DNA of 64,000 nucleotides from Papaver somniferum (taxonomy: Eukaryota > Streptophyta > Magnoliopsida > Ranunculales > Papaveraceae), in NCBI RefSeq assembly GCF_003573695.1, contig NC_039363.1, positions 129,129,302 to 129,193,301 on the forward strand. Reading direction: 5' to 3'. Shown here in pieces: positions 1 through 12,260 of the stretch. Position 1 is the first letter of the stretch. Each line of letters begins with the position of its first letter. The translations under genes and the position numbers were made by a program. The notes below the pieces were generated by a model that made no database searches, was not told the origin of the DNA, and saw nothing but the letters and a program-made list of their open reading frames with translations.

Positions 1-3000
1 TTCATTTTTTTGGTGATAAAGTGTTTGTGATTTTAATTTTAGAATACGAACATGAAGTGTTTGTTAAAATGTTTAATTTGCATTTTTGTTTTGGTTTTAT
101 TTAAACATATTATGTTTCTGTTTGGCCTTCCAGATATGGTGTTCTTCAAACAAGATGAAGTCTTCAATGCAGATTAATCAAGTCCTATTATTATGTTCGT
201 GTTTAGGTTACTGATCTAAACTTATATACATATATATATTTATTTTTTTTATTTTCCTAACATATTTCCTGGTTAGGTTATTGACCTGCATGTGCTTGGT
301 TTAACACCATTTATTTTTGAGATTTTCATGTGTACTTGGTGAAGAAAGCAATTAAATCAAGTCCCACGGATTAAAATCTTCCTTATCGCTATAGTTTGAC
401 TCCCTTTTATTTCATAAATTTACTTTTTTTCTCCAATTTATATTAGGTTTGTTTATAATCTATGGAAACTGGTGCTGGTCAATCTACCAACCCGTTGAGT
501 ACTGTAGATTTAGATATGCTTGAGGCCAACCGGGAAGTCCCTGCTGGTCAGAAGGAGAATGCACCTTCCTCTCTTCCTAAAACAAGAAAAATAACCTCTG
601 GAGTTTGGGCTCATTTTGAAACTAAAGAGGTCATGTTTAAGGGGAGCTTGGTATCAAGGGGTGTATGCAAACATTGTAAGACTGACTACAAAACTAGTGA
701 TGAACCTGGGGTTAATAGCGGGACTGGTCACTTAACTAGACATTTAGCAAAGTGTTTGCCCTTACACTTAGATGAAAATGATCCTAAGCAAGATAAAATC
801 ATATTAGGTAGTGCAGGGGTAGGTAATTTTACTTATAGTCAAAGTAGAATGAGAGAAGGATTAGCTGATTTCATTGTAAATTCTGAGAAACCCTTAGCTC
901 TAGCTGAAGATGAGGATTTTGAAGAGTTTATTCAACTTTATCTTCAACCTTTTTATAAAAAAGTCAGTAGAAATACATCTAGAACTGATATTTTGAAGAA
1001 ATTTGATGAAAGGAAAAACCTTTTGATTGCTGAATTTACTTCACATTCTACTGGTATATCTTTTACTTCGGATATGTGGACATGATGTAATGGATCTCCT
1101 TATATTTGTGTTACATCTCATTATATTGATGCTAAAACTTGGATGCTAATCAAATAGGTAATTTCTTTTCGTACTATTCCTTATCCTCACACTGGTCGCC
1201 ATATTCATGAAGTTATCTTAAATATTTTGAAAGAGTATGGTGTTGAAAGTAAATTTTTCAGTCTTGGTTTGGATAATACTGCTGCGAATGTTAGTGCTAT
1301 TGACTTTTTTCAGCGTTCTGGTGTGCCTCCATATCCTGAATTTGCGAAATTATTTCATGTTAGATGTGCATGTCATATCATTCATTTGATAGTTTATGAT
1401 GCTATTAAGGTGATTAAAGAAACTTATAACTTGGACTTTATTAGAAAAATTAGAAGTGCAATCCTTTACATTACTCATGCTCCTTCTAGGTTACAAGAAT
1501 TTAAGAAGTCTTGCCTAAATTTTTCTCTTAAACCTAGATCATTTGCATTAGATGTGCATAATATATGGAACTCTACTTACATGATGTTGAAAGCAATTAA
1601 AGGTTATGAAACTGTTATATTGGATGCCCTTATTGATTCTGACTATGAAATGGACATGATTGACTTTGAAAATTGTAAGGTGTTTACCAAGTTTTTAGGT
1701 GTATTTTATACAGCTACTAAGAAGTTATCTGGAGTTTATTATTCCACCACTTGCATTTCTTTGAATCAGTTGTATACATTGCAGTAGCATTTAAACAATG
1801 TAGGGATAACAGGCTTTATGGCAGAGTTATTAAGTTGATGGAAGAAAAGTATCTAAAGTATTGGGAGGAAATTCCACCTCTATTTATCTTGGGGTCTGTT
1901 ATGGATCCAAGGAAGAAAATTATTGGAACAGTTTTACTCATAAAAGGAATTGCTGATGCCTTTGGTAGAGAACCTCTTGATAGTTTTGCATCTATGCACC
2001 GGATGCTCTTGAAACTGTTTAATCATTATTCCAGTACTCATGGTAGTAATGTGCAAACTACTGTGGCCCAATCTCAATCCGATCTTAATGAACTGGATCC
2101 ATCAGAAAGATTGTTATCTACTTGTTCTACCACCGTTTCAAGTGGAACATCTAATACCAATTCAATTTCTGAACTTGTTAGGTATTTAGAGTTTGATGTC
2201 ACTGTTTTCCTTGGCAGTAAGGAATTGGGAAGTAATTTTGATATTTTGCAATTTTGGAATACTCATGGAAATAGTTTTCCAATTTTGCAGATTATGGCTC
2301 GTGATTTACTGACTCCACCTGCATCAACAGTGGCTTCGGAGTCTTGTTTTAGTTTGAGTGGGAGAATTTTGAGAAAAAAAGTAGCCGACTTTCCCCTGAT
2401 ATTTTGGATGCTCTAGTGTGTTCAAAGGATTGGAATGATGCTCGGAAGAGAAGACAGGAGTTTAATGATGAATACGAGGAAGTCTTCTCAAGGTTCGATG
2501 GTTAAATTGTCACTGGAAGGTATGTAATGCTTTGTTTTAGTTCTTGCATCTGTTAGCTCATTTTAAGATACATTAGCTTAAAGCAACAGACACTTTGTAG
2601 AGTACTGGAATTAGGTAAATGTGAACAATGATGCCCAATGTCTTAAGCACAATGGTTAACCTAGCTAGGCTGCCTGTGTGAATGGTTAACCTGGAAATTG
2701 AGTTCATACATCCAAGCATTGGTCAGTTAGAAAGCATGTTTGGTTTTAAACAAAAAAAAATAATAGATTTTTTTTTATCTTTCCATCAATTTTATAAATC
2801 GTTGTTTACTTCTTTTTTTGATTGAATTCATAGTGTTTGTTCGACAGGTGATTTCACTTTTTTGACATGGATCTCGCAAAGCCATGAAAGCTTACAAATA
2901 GTTTTTGTGCTGGTGATTAGCTATGCTTGGAATGTGCAGTTATGTAAAGCTATATTTTGGATGCAGTTAATTTGTAAAGCTATGTTTTGGATGTACATTT

Positions 3001-3337
3001 GTCAGATGTTTTCTCTTGCCCTACAACTACAAGGTTTTATTCAGTCTGGTGAAATGACATATTTCGGATGTATAGAACTTGTTCTCTGCTGAATATTTGC
3101 TCTGTTTTTTTATTTTTTTCCTTTTTCTGTTCAGTTAATTGGGTATACTCAGTTCCTTAACTTGTAAGCTGGACTGGTGGTTCACAAATCAGACTCGTGA
3201 CTTCTCTATATTTTTATCTTAAAATATATAATTTTTTCTGTTATATTGCCTTTAGCACGTGTGCTAACACAACACAACACGTGAATAAACGTGTTGTTCC
3301 CGTGGGCTGTGCTGGGCCGGCACGTTTTACACCTCTA
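1..3337 (+). mobile_element. hAT-superfamily DNA transposon, left end outside window
   Basis: The stretch holds a broken hAT transposase (separate entry) with non-coding flanks. The right end appears to be at about 3337: the terminal bases read, on the reverse strand, TAGAGGTGTAAAACGTGCCG, a form common for plant hAT termini. Just inside (3256-3325) are clustered CACG/CGTG motifs, including an inverted AACACG...CGTGTT pair at 3278-3297, as expected for subterminal transposase-binding sites. No matching left terminus is seen in bases 1-461, so the left end probably lies upstream. An 8-bp target duplication therefore cannot be checked. A short 30-bp-period duplication sits at about 2943-3000. 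Confidence 0.7.
462..2505 (+). pseudogene. hAT transposase (BED zinc finger, RICESLEEPER-like), disabled
   Basis: hAT transposases cut and paste DNA using a split RNase H-like core and a C-terminal dimerisation domain. The first open segment (462-1085) starts at ATG and carries a BED zinc finger at about residues 45-100, with CKHC followed by HLTRHLAKC. The same frame continues past a TGA at 1083 and a TAG near 1155 into 1227-1787, which holds the catalytic core (LGLDNTAANVSA; CACHIIHLIV). A frameshift near 1770-1790 moves reading to 1751-2416, which contains GSVMDPRKK and the hATC motif LTPPASTVASESCFSLSGR. A second frameshift near 2380 leads to a natural C-terminus ending at TAA 2503-2505. 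With two stops and two frameshifts it cannot make an active enzyme. Family assignment is secure from the motifs. Confidence 0.9.
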
Positions 3338-4407
3338 TATCCACCCACATCCATTAATTATGTTGCTAATTGGCTGGATGATTGATTATTTCCGTTGACA
3401 GCAGGTAATACTGGATGAACAGATATGAACTGATAATAATGCTAATCAGTTATAATTAGTTAATTAGTGATCATACGTTATTAGCATATGCACGTCTTAT
3501 TAACGTCTTGCCCACTAACAGTAACGAATATGAACTTGCAAGTCAATACTACAAATGGTATTAGTGTGCACGTCGAATGTCTTGGCCACCTGAATGATGT
3601 TCTTAATAATTGTTTTTGCATGCAACTTGAGCATAAAAAAACAGAGAGAATTAAATAGCCAGTGGCTAGTGCTACTCATGCAAGGCTACTAAAATAATTT
3701 ATTTGTTCTATTTTTATTTTATTTTGCTTCGGGAAAAAAGGTCCAATCACCGATAACACCAAACTGATATGATTCTTTTTTTTTCACAAACAAGTGATTA
3801 ACTCTATAAGCAATTTGGTTATATTCATCGGCATTCTAGAAATGATAATTAGAAAAATTTCCAGAGACTTTTCTCAAGGATAATAGTGTTTGGCTGCCTG
3901 TCATTAGGATTGCAAATGTGTGAAGAGCTTCCCATTTGTTGTCTCAATCTTGATTTAGTTCAGGTTTTTTTTTGGTCAGCATTTTTTTTTCCATTAAGGA
4001 CAATAGAAATTTTTTGTTCAACTTTCTCCAAAACTTTAAGATTCATCTATTCATATTTATATTCGAATGATGTGATTCTATTTTATTTTTGGAAAAATAT
4101 TTATGGATCAGATTCATATTATAATTCACATTTTCAAAAAAATAAAATAATTACAGACTCACCTGATTCATAATGAAATTAATCGCTTAATGTGATTGGT
4201 TAATTAAGAACCATATTTTCATCATTCGACTATAATTTTTATTTTTTAAAACTTCAATTCTAATGGGAATTGAATAGACAACTTCCCTTCTCTACCTGAT
4301 AAAACACCTCTTTTTCTGTAGAATTCTGGTTTATAGTATTCTCAAATCTTGAAAGGCACTGCAAAAGTTAGAAAAAAAATCAAAATGAGACAACCAAATT
4401 ACTAGAC
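3338..4407. other. AT-rich intergenic DNA
   Basis: No gene recognised. Short open frames (for example 3886-4173) have low-complexity T-rich composition and no domain. This is probably decayed repeat. Confidence 0.5.
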
Positions 4408-4916
4408 ATGTGTAGTTAGGGTCTAAATACCAATTTTGGGTAATTCGGGGATCTGGGTTGACCCTGAATTCAACTTCCTTGAATTTTCAGTTTTCAACGT
4501 TTGCAACCACCGATGACAATCAATAGAAGACTCTAAAATTTAAACTTATAGATGAAGTAGACTATCAATAGCTCGAAATATGTTTTGGTATCTAACATTA
4601 ACTTTCTAGATTTGATAAACTAAAACTTGTAGGATTCAATCAAGACCCGCTCTTGCAGATGTATAGTTAGGTCTAAATACCGATTTTGGATAATTAAGGG
4701 ACTTGGGTTTATCCTGAATTCAAATTCCTTGAGTTTTCAGTTCTCAACGTTTGCAACCACTGATGAAAATCAAAATAACTCTAAAACTTAAACTTATAGA
4801 TGAAGCAGACTTGGAACAACACAATATATGTTTTGTTATCTAATAAGATTTATAGTTTTCTAGATTTGACCCACTAAAACTTGTAGGATTCAATCGAGAC
4901 CTGCTCTTGAAGATGT
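4408..4916 (+). repeat. Tandem duplication, ~250-bp unit, two copies
   Basis: Unit 1 (about 4408-4657) and unit 2 (about 4658-4916) share order and most sequence: GTCTAAATAC at 4421 and 4671, CTGAATTCAA, TTTGCAACCAC, ACTTATAGATGAAG, AAAACTTGTAGGATTCAATC and a closing TGCTCTTG-AGATGTA. The shared landmarks are exactly 250 bp apart at the start. Differences are scattered substitutions and small indels, so the duplication is old. No coding content is seen. Confidence 0.85.
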
Positions 4917-5052
4917 AATAAAACATAAATTGTATTAGATCATACAACATGATGTTCTCACCGTTTACATTTCCTTTAAGAACCTTACATTAAACTACTT
5001 TATGACTATAGTTAGATTCTACAAAAAAAAAAAATAATAAAAAAAAAATAAT

Positions 5053-5460
5053 CCCTCTACTCCATTTCGCTAGTTTATCTACCTTGCTATTGAGGCCTCT
5101 ATTTGCACATTTAACATCTTAAACCCTATTCACGTCCAAAAAAGAAAGAGCATCCCTAAAATTTGTCATTGTTCTCCATTCACAACCATCTAAATTTTTG
5201 TTCAAAAAAGAAACCATATCTCTGCAATATGATCTGATCTTGGTATTCTGCGAATTCTTTTCAACAAACCATTCTAAAGTTTTCTGAATAGCTAAGGCTT
5301 ATGCTACTATTGGTTCTGTTGTACTACTTGAAAAACGTCTAATATAAGTTATCTTATTGCTTTTCCATTAAGCTAAACCAATCCCACAAGATCCATCAGA
5401 CTCTTCAAACGCAACATCAATATAAAAGACATTATCCATAATATCTTTTGCATTGTCTGA
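5053..5460 (-). pseudogene. RNase H-like (RVT_3-type) fragment, disabled
   Basis: Reading the minus strand from about 5460 down gives an RNase H-like frame. It starts with FYIDVAFEESDGSCGIGLA, with the first catalytic Asp in context, passes through SSSTTEPIVA and LEWFVEKNSQNTKIRSYCRD, and ends at CANRGLNSKVDKLAKWS, the usual C-terminal region. Stops interrupt it at three points. This domain family (PF13456) occurs at the C-terminus of plant LINEs and as free-standing plant genes. No reverse transcriptase or poly(A) tail is adjacent (the 3' flank is T-rich on this strand), so its origin is unresolved. Confidence 0.65.
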
Positions 5461-5607
5461 TTCAATTTTTCTCTAGTTTACGGAAAAGATCCATCATACA
5501 TTATACTACTCTTTACGAAATACATATGTTGAGATAAAATGTTTTTAGTATCCCAAAATATTTCAATGATTAAGGAATTTTTATTTCCTTAAAATGATAC
5601 TCCCTCC

Positions 5608-7957
5608 TGTTAGAGCACTGCTCGGTCAAACTTGCATCCGTTTCTATCTCAAGCATGTTTGTCAATGTTAGTGATCAAAACTATAAGTCTTGATTTCTAG
5701 CCTATTTGTAGATGTCTCGGACTAGGACATAGATTATGTAGTTGAGCTTAGTTTTCACGACGTTCATCATTTGAAGACGAAGAACTACTAAGGGGAGCTT
5801 GTGGAACTTCATCGACAAAAGGTATGTGGAGACTTGAAATCATATATCACCTGAAAAGTCTATTTCTACTCTATCTCCTATATTAAGACATAAGTCGTAT
5901 TACAATATAGTTTTCTATATTCACATTTGAGATTTCGAGCTGAGTTTAACTCGCTTACATATTTCTCGAAATATGTGTTGGAAAGCTTTCACTTCGACCA
6001 AGTTCATCTTATATCATGTGAAAATTACCGATAACATCTTACATGGTTTGTGTGATACAATCATTTGGTGTTGTTTTGGAATATTTCATAATGATCTTCA
6101 GTAACTTGAAATTTGCTTCGATGCTAATAGTGTGTGAAAAACGGCTATTGTCATCCTCTAAGAAAGTTTCAATGATTGAAATAAGAGTTTAGAACACTTA
6201 ACCATTACTGGATATGTCATGTTGTACACTCTTGCACATATGTAATCCATGTCCGGGAACCATAGTATGCGCACCCGTTTGCGTACTTGTTGGTTTGAGA
6301 AATCCGGTAACCTAAGTATGCGTACCCGTTTGCGTACTGGCGTACAGGTTCATGTTCGAGAATTTCTGTTGGGATTTGAAGTTTTCATACCCGTTTGTGT
6401 ACTGGCGTAACTCAATCTTAGTCCGGGTATTTCAAGTATGCGTACCCGATACTTGAAGGTTAAAAATCTAAAATCGGTTATGAACATGAACATAAACATT
6501 CATATAATAAGGAATGCAATCTTTGCAAACCGTGGCTATAATGTTCATGATTGATTCAAGTGAATCAAACCGATTTTTCTTCAATTGTGTTCTTGTGTAT
6601 TTCTATGAGAATATAACAATTGAACAACTCTTTAACTAGTTTCATTTGAGTCATTTGAACTAGTCATGGTTAAGATGAATAAGGCTGATATGAGAGTAAT
6701 CATATGGCTAACCTCGGTTAACTATTTGTGAACCAACATGGTGTACACGTTTAGGTACGGTTATATAAACCTAAATGAGAGTACATTTCATTTGTGTGTA
6801 ACAAGCTAAGTTCGATCTAACGGTTGAAAGATATTAGCTTGGTTGAATAAGGTATTTCATCTAACGGTGAATATTGAATGCTTTATTACCAAGGTAACTT
6901 TGATTGCAAACCCTAATTTGAAAAATATATAAAGGAGAACTCTAGAAACTGGGAAACCTAATCCCCACACCTCTTGTGTGTTACTAGTTGCATAAACTAG
7001 AGTCGATTCTCCTTTAACCTTAGGTTTCTATCGAGACCCTGTAGGTTAACGACTTCAAAGACTTCATTGGGATTGTGAAGCCAGACCCAACTATTTTCTT
7101 TGTAGTTGCATGTTCTGATCTTTCCCGATTCTATCGTATTGAGTGCAATTGAAATAATTGACTCGATATTAATTTCTCCGATAGGCAAGATAAAATTAAT
7201 AACAAACATCTTCGTCTCATCGTTTTTGATTCCACAATATCTTGTTTCGCTAGTCGATTAATATTATTGTGAGGTGATTGATAATACTAGGTTGTTCTTT
7301 GGGAATATAAGTCCGGTTTATCAACTGGTTCCTGTTCACCTTGATTTATCAAAAGACAGAACAAAAACTCTTGGGTATTTCTGTGGGAGACAGATTTATT
7401 CAATCCATAGATATTTCTGAGCGAGACAGATTTGTTTATCAAGTCTTTGACTTTGGGTCGTAGCAACTCTTGGTTGTGGGTGAGATCAACTAAGGGAATC
7501 AAGTGTGTAGTATCCTGATGGGATCATAGACGTAAGGAAAGCAACTGTACCTTGAATCAGTGTGAGATTGATTAGGGTTCAACTATAGTCCAGTCCGAAG
7601 TTAATTGGTAGTAGGCTAGAGTCTGTAACGGCTTAATACAGTGTGGTGTTCAAATCTGGACTAGGTCCTGGGGGTTTTCTGCATTTGCGGTTTCCTCGTT
7701 AACAAAATTCTGGTGTCCGTGTTATTTCTTTTCCGCATTATATTTTGTTATATAATTGAAATATCACAGGTTGTGCATTAAGATCAATCAGTTAGAATAT
7801 CCAACCTTTGGTTGTTGATTTATATTGATTGACACTAGAACATTGGTCTTTGGTACCATTCAAGTAACTCCTCTTATATTCAATCGGGTTCGCAGATTTC
7901 TATTTGTTGATTGCGGATTGAATTAAGAGTTAGAGATTTTAAGTTCTTTGATATACT
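5608..7957 (+). mobile_element. 3'-truncated LTR of the 2.5-kb-LTR retroelement family
   Basis: It begins TGTTAGAGCACTGCTCGGTC and is collinear with the full LTR at 35489-37999, through the GTAC-rich array, the TATA-box segment (near 6928), and the blocks around 7300-7900. Similarity stops at about 7957, after CTTTGATATACTT, so the last ~150 bp of the LTR are missing. No internal region accompanies it. The minus-strand open frames at 6997-7209 and 7287-7502 lie inside the LTR and are not genes. Confidence 0.85.
6265..6451 (+). repeat. GTAC-rich subrepeat array in the LTR
   Basis: Four spaced copies of a motif close to AGTATGCGTACCCGTTTGCG are seen at about 6265, 6316, 6386 and 6436, several preceded by a GTCCGGGAA-like word. 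The same array recurs at 30135-30290, 36180-36380 and, decayed, at 43730-43880. All lie upstream of the LTR TATA box, in the position expected for U3 enhancer sequence. Confidence 0.75.
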
Positions 7958-9525
7958 TCCAGAGAACTTATTTCCATTGTATTGGTGATGGTATTTTTAC
8001 AGTGGTTGTAGAAGTGGTAAGTAATGGTTCGTTCAAGACTTGTAAAAGCAGATTTTTTAGACATAAATTTTATAAATGATAATAATAAACTCAAATAAAA
8101 AGGTGATGTGAATATTATGGAGAGACTGGGGCTAGGATTCCACCATTGGTCGATCTTAGTGATTTAATAAAACAATAATTTCGCAACTCAACATTCAAAT
8201 TGATTCTAATAGTATTGCCTAGAATTGTAAATTTTTAAAAGAATAGATGTTAATCCAAACATAGAATATCAAAACTCTAAATCAAGCATATTCTATCAAG
8301 AGAAAATACACCTAACTAATCAAAATCATATAATCCATTTTTAGTTCAATGCGAAAATCATAATACGATTGCTATAATTAATTTAAAATAAAGATATATC
8401 ACTTTTACGGAAACAACAGCTTCCTCCATCGCCCCAAGGATTGGGTTTAGCTCTTCATCATGATGGAAACACACTCAAAAAGAGAATTCATTGCTCAAAA
8501 GGTGCTTACAAGGATGATAATATGGGAGAAAATAATTAAAAACGGGTTTGTAACACTTATTTCTGTTACAAACCAGCTGTTAAAAAGAACGATAAATGAG
8601 TATTGTCGTTGTTACTATATCAAATAAGACTGTCGCGAAACAATCGCTGAGACTGTAGCTTCTAAGACCCACGGATGTGTGTCGTTATCACTGTTGATAA
8701 AAGACAGTCTTGGTTGGTCTGTTCTTCGTGTTCTTTAGCTATGCAGCAGCAGAAATGGCGTTTCCTGCAATTTTGATTTCTCGACTCTCTGTTCGTTCTC
8801 ACTGCTCCCCAAACTCTCCGTCCCTCATTATGAACTCCGTAGAACCTTTATATGGCCAACAGAAGCGTAATAACTCCTTAAATATTTTGCATTGATTCGA
8901 GATTATTTTCCTGCCATTTACGGGAATATCTTCCTTCCATTGTCTCTTCACGTGTTTTGCTGATGTTGACACACTTCCAGAGCATTGATTTTACGTTCTT
9001 GATGAAGTAAAAATCTTTCTATCCACATGCCACCTACCAAATACAGCCAGAAGATACTCGAGAATATATACTGCCCTGTTTTATCGTGTGTGCACATAAG
9101 GTTCTCTTACTTGTTGATTCTAGGACACAAGCCTTTCCTGTTTCCGCGTAACAGAATCATTCCAATTCAAATCCGAGGGAATCTCGGCAAATATTACGTC
9201 CAATTCTGTCACTGAAATTTCCGCAGCTGCCAAGTCAATTTCTCGCCAATATCCAAATTCAAAGGTGAAGAAGGGGACCTCACCCTAACCAAACCGGAGG
9301 TGCAAATAGCAGGTACCCAAGTGAGGTGCCCCTTATCCAAAGTGAGGGTACCTTTAGTAATTTTTCTCCAGGTGTCCGAAAAGCACTTTTCGAGCAACTT
9401 TTTCCACACAAGCATACTTCTCCAAAAACACCTAAACCAACATAAAAACACTATAATAAGTATAAAATCAAGCACTAACGATACAAACACTGAGAACAAT
9501 CCAGACACAAAATTGTGTCAATCAA

Positions 9526-9541
9526 ATACCCCCAAACTTAT
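9526..9541 (-). other. Polypurine tract of the minus-strand gypsy relic
   Basis: The minus strand reads AAGTTTGGGGGTATT, followed directly by TGATTGACAC, a plausible 3' LTR start. Upstream on the same strand, GCTCGAGGACTAGCAAATAA is a spacer form often seen before the 3' LTR of gypsy elements. Confidence 0.5.
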
Positions 9542-10029
9542 TATTTGCTAGTCCTCGAGCAAAAATAATCTTGAAAATCAAATGACTACACTTAGCACGT
9601 GCAGCAAGCCGTTAAACCGCTAGGTGGCCCTAGCGGCGGAGTGTTGTCTCCGGAGGGTTTACCAGAGGTGTACCCGGAACACCTTTACTCCAGACCCTAG
9701 CTATCTATGCAGAACCTTGGAAGGCACTAAAGAATCTCTTTGGTTGGCATACAAACATTGACTATAGGAGGAAGTACCTTGATGCGAAATTCCAATTGCT
9801 GCACACGAGTTTGCACTCAACATACTATAATTCATATATAAGTGACAGAGCTCTACTCAGATAGTTTCTAGACATCATAACCGGAGTCAACGAATCACAT
9901 GGAAAGATTAAGAAGATGGATAAAGAGAAAAATAGAAGGTTTAAAATGAACGGTGTTTCCCATATCTGTCTGAAGGCCTCTGCCAAGATGAACCTATCCT
10001 AATGGACTGAGATACCGGCCTGACTAATA

Positions 10030-10124
10030 TCAACACAACTGGCAAATACAAGGGAACCAATGGTCAATAAACCTAACTCTAGGTCAACACAACTGGCATA
10101 TACAAGGGCACCAGTGGTCGACTT
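10030..10124. repeat. Two-copy tandem repeat, 54-bp period
   Basis: TCAACACAACTGGCAAATAC at 10030 and its variant at 10084 begin two similar units within the gypsy relic spacer. No function is inferred. Confidence 0.7.
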
Positions 10125-10804
10125 TATTGAATTTATTCCGGTTGGTCTGATGGTCTGGTCTCAATTTTTTTGTTGTTGTTGTGGTATCTCAACCACTTTA
10201 TTTCACCCTAGCAATGGTAACAACTTGAATCGCGTGCCCCACCAAATCACTTAAAAAATAAAAACAGAAGGATTAGAATTCAACGAGATATGGCGAAACT
10301 ATCATGTTTTTTTTTAATTCTAACACCTAAGATCTGTGCTTTTATGAATAGACTCTTTAGATGTTTCCATCTAATCAGATTGGTTCCTCAACTCCTATAA
10401 CCAAGATGTTCCCATCCACTTAGATTGGTTAGTGCCAACCTTAATAAACATAAATTTCTAGGCTTTGGAGTTTATTTATTGCAACTAAAAAGCTAATAAA
10501 AAGTTTCTTCCCCACCCCCAAACTTAAATCTAACATTGTCTTCAATGTTCTAAAGATGAAATTAAAAGCATGAATAATGAGAAACTGTTACCACTTGATG
10601 GATGGAAAAAGAAATAAGGAAGGATGTTACCGTAAGCATGAGCGTGGGCGCCTCCCAGAAAATGCTAAATTTAAAGTCTTTAGATGGACATCAAATACCT
10701 CAAAAAGGATTGTCACCTTCCAAAGTCATATACCAATAGCCGAAATAGTTGTGGGTCCTTAGAACCAAATAGAGCAGACACAAAAGAAAGACTACCATCT
10801 TGGA

Positions 10805-11830
10805 TTAAAAAATGAGATGACGGAGCATAACTTGATCTAGGGATTTCATCAAGGCAACTAGATTTATCTGAGGTGTCTCTTTGGGATCTATATAAGTGTC
10901 TAGGAAATCAGGTTCAGCCGAATGACATGTCTCTAAGAATTGGGTTTCTTCATGGACAGTATCTGGAGGATCGGGTAGCAGAGTTTGAAGAAACTCAAGT
11001 AGTATCTTAGACGCACAAAGCTCGATTCCCAAATTAGGGACTTCAATTAGGGATACATGACGATCACTAGAGTCATCATTACCCCCAAACTTAGGGTGAA
11101 CAATATCCTCAAATGGACCAAAATATATGGGATGGGTTCTAGGGTCCATAAAGTCAGCACAAATACTAGCTTCTTTTGGGGACTTTTCATCTAAACGAAC
11201 AACATCCTCATATAATGGATTATCAAAGAAAATATATAGCATAGGCTCATCAACTAAGGTATTCGTCATGGTTACCTCCTCCGAAGCACTGAAAGGTTCA
11301 TCAAATAATGGATTATCAAACATAGTGCAGGCTAAAGGATCAGGAACTAGAGTGCTAATCATGTTCACCACTTCTAAATTATCAATCTCATAATACTTAA
11401 TGACATTAAAGACATTTAGCTCAGTAGTCATATTACCAAAAGATATGTTCATAAGTCCGGTTCTACAATTGATGACAGCATTAGATGTGGCTAAGAATGA
11501 GAGACCTAAAATCACTGGTATTTGAGCACTTGCGTCCTGAACAGGCTGGGTATCTAGAACAACAAAATCCAATGGGTATATGAACCTATCAACATCAATA
11601 AGAACATCTTCTATGACACCACGAGGCACTTTGACAGACCTATCAGCTAATTGAAGTGTCATTTTGGTCGGTTTCAACTTACCAAGTCCTAGATGGGTAT
11701 ACACATGGTATGGGTGTAAGTTAACACTAGCTCCTAAGTCAAGCAATGCCTTATCAACTACATGATTACCAATTGATGTGATTTCCAGTTGTTGTAGTAG
11801 TAATAGGTTCGTTGATACTTGTGAAAGCAA
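10805..11830 (-). pseudogene. gypsy retropepsin-like protease fragment
   Basis: Around residues 25-125 the frame shows the aspartic-protease arrangement of gypsy polyproteins: a catalytic-loop segment KALLDLGASVNLHPYHVY, then LQLADRSVKVPRGVIEDVL, DFVVLDTQPV, PVILGLSFLATSNAVINC and FGNMTTELNVFN. The catalytic Asp is kept, but the following Ser/Thr is Leu (DLGA instead of D-S/T-GA), which should abolish activity. The first ~20 residues come from non-coding leader joined to protease sequence at about 11785, a deletion junction that removed gag. The C-terminal half is acidic linker and ends at a stop before any reverse transcriptase. Confidence 0.75.
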
Positions 11831-12260
11831 AAGATTTTAGATTTAATGAAATTTAAAAACAAACAAAACTTAATTCAAGATTATTAGGAATAACCAAGAC
11901 ACCGATTCCACTATCACACATGAATAAATTATGGAAAATAATCCAAAACTCTAATTGTCTTTTAAGTCCCTTATTTCTTAATTCACAGATAATCAGGCGA
12001 ATTCTCAAATATCAATTGTATTCCCTAAGTATAGATTATCAATTGACTAAATAAAGTATAACCTATCAGATTGAATCACAACTAATTAAGAAAATTATGC
12101 AAACAATTTAAAACTCTACAAAAGCAGTGATTGAGTGAATTATAAATTATAAATTAGAGAAAATAAAATAGTTACCAATTATTCATGCGTAAATAGCTTC
12201 CTCATTGCCTTGGTTGTGGAAGATTTAGATTTATTACTAACCCATGGAATTCTGCTGGGA

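Larger units (their letters stand above)
7990..12260 (-). mobile_element. Decayed Ty3/gypsy retrotransposon relic, minus orientation
   Basis: Read on the minus strand, a protease-bearing fragment (10805-11790) is followed by spacer with two purine tracts. One (near 10510) is AAGTTTGGGGGTGGGG; the other (9526-9541) is AAGTTTGGGGGTATT and is followed at 9524 by TGATTGACAC, the likely polypurine tract and start of a 3' LTR. That LTR appears to end at 8041 (TG on the plus strand). A similar LTR end lies at 11820, and both are followed by related leader sequence (GAACGAACC-ATTACT-CTACAAC), here 7995-8040 and 11786-11819. Reverse transcriptase, second protease half and integrase are absent. The two LTR-like blocks match near their 3' ends but diverge further in, so they may not be one pair. 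Confidence 0.6.

Noticed and set aside
2862..3092. 76-aa open frame after the hAT transposase
   Set aside because: It lies in the non-coding 3' part of the element, is built on a small duplication and has no domain.
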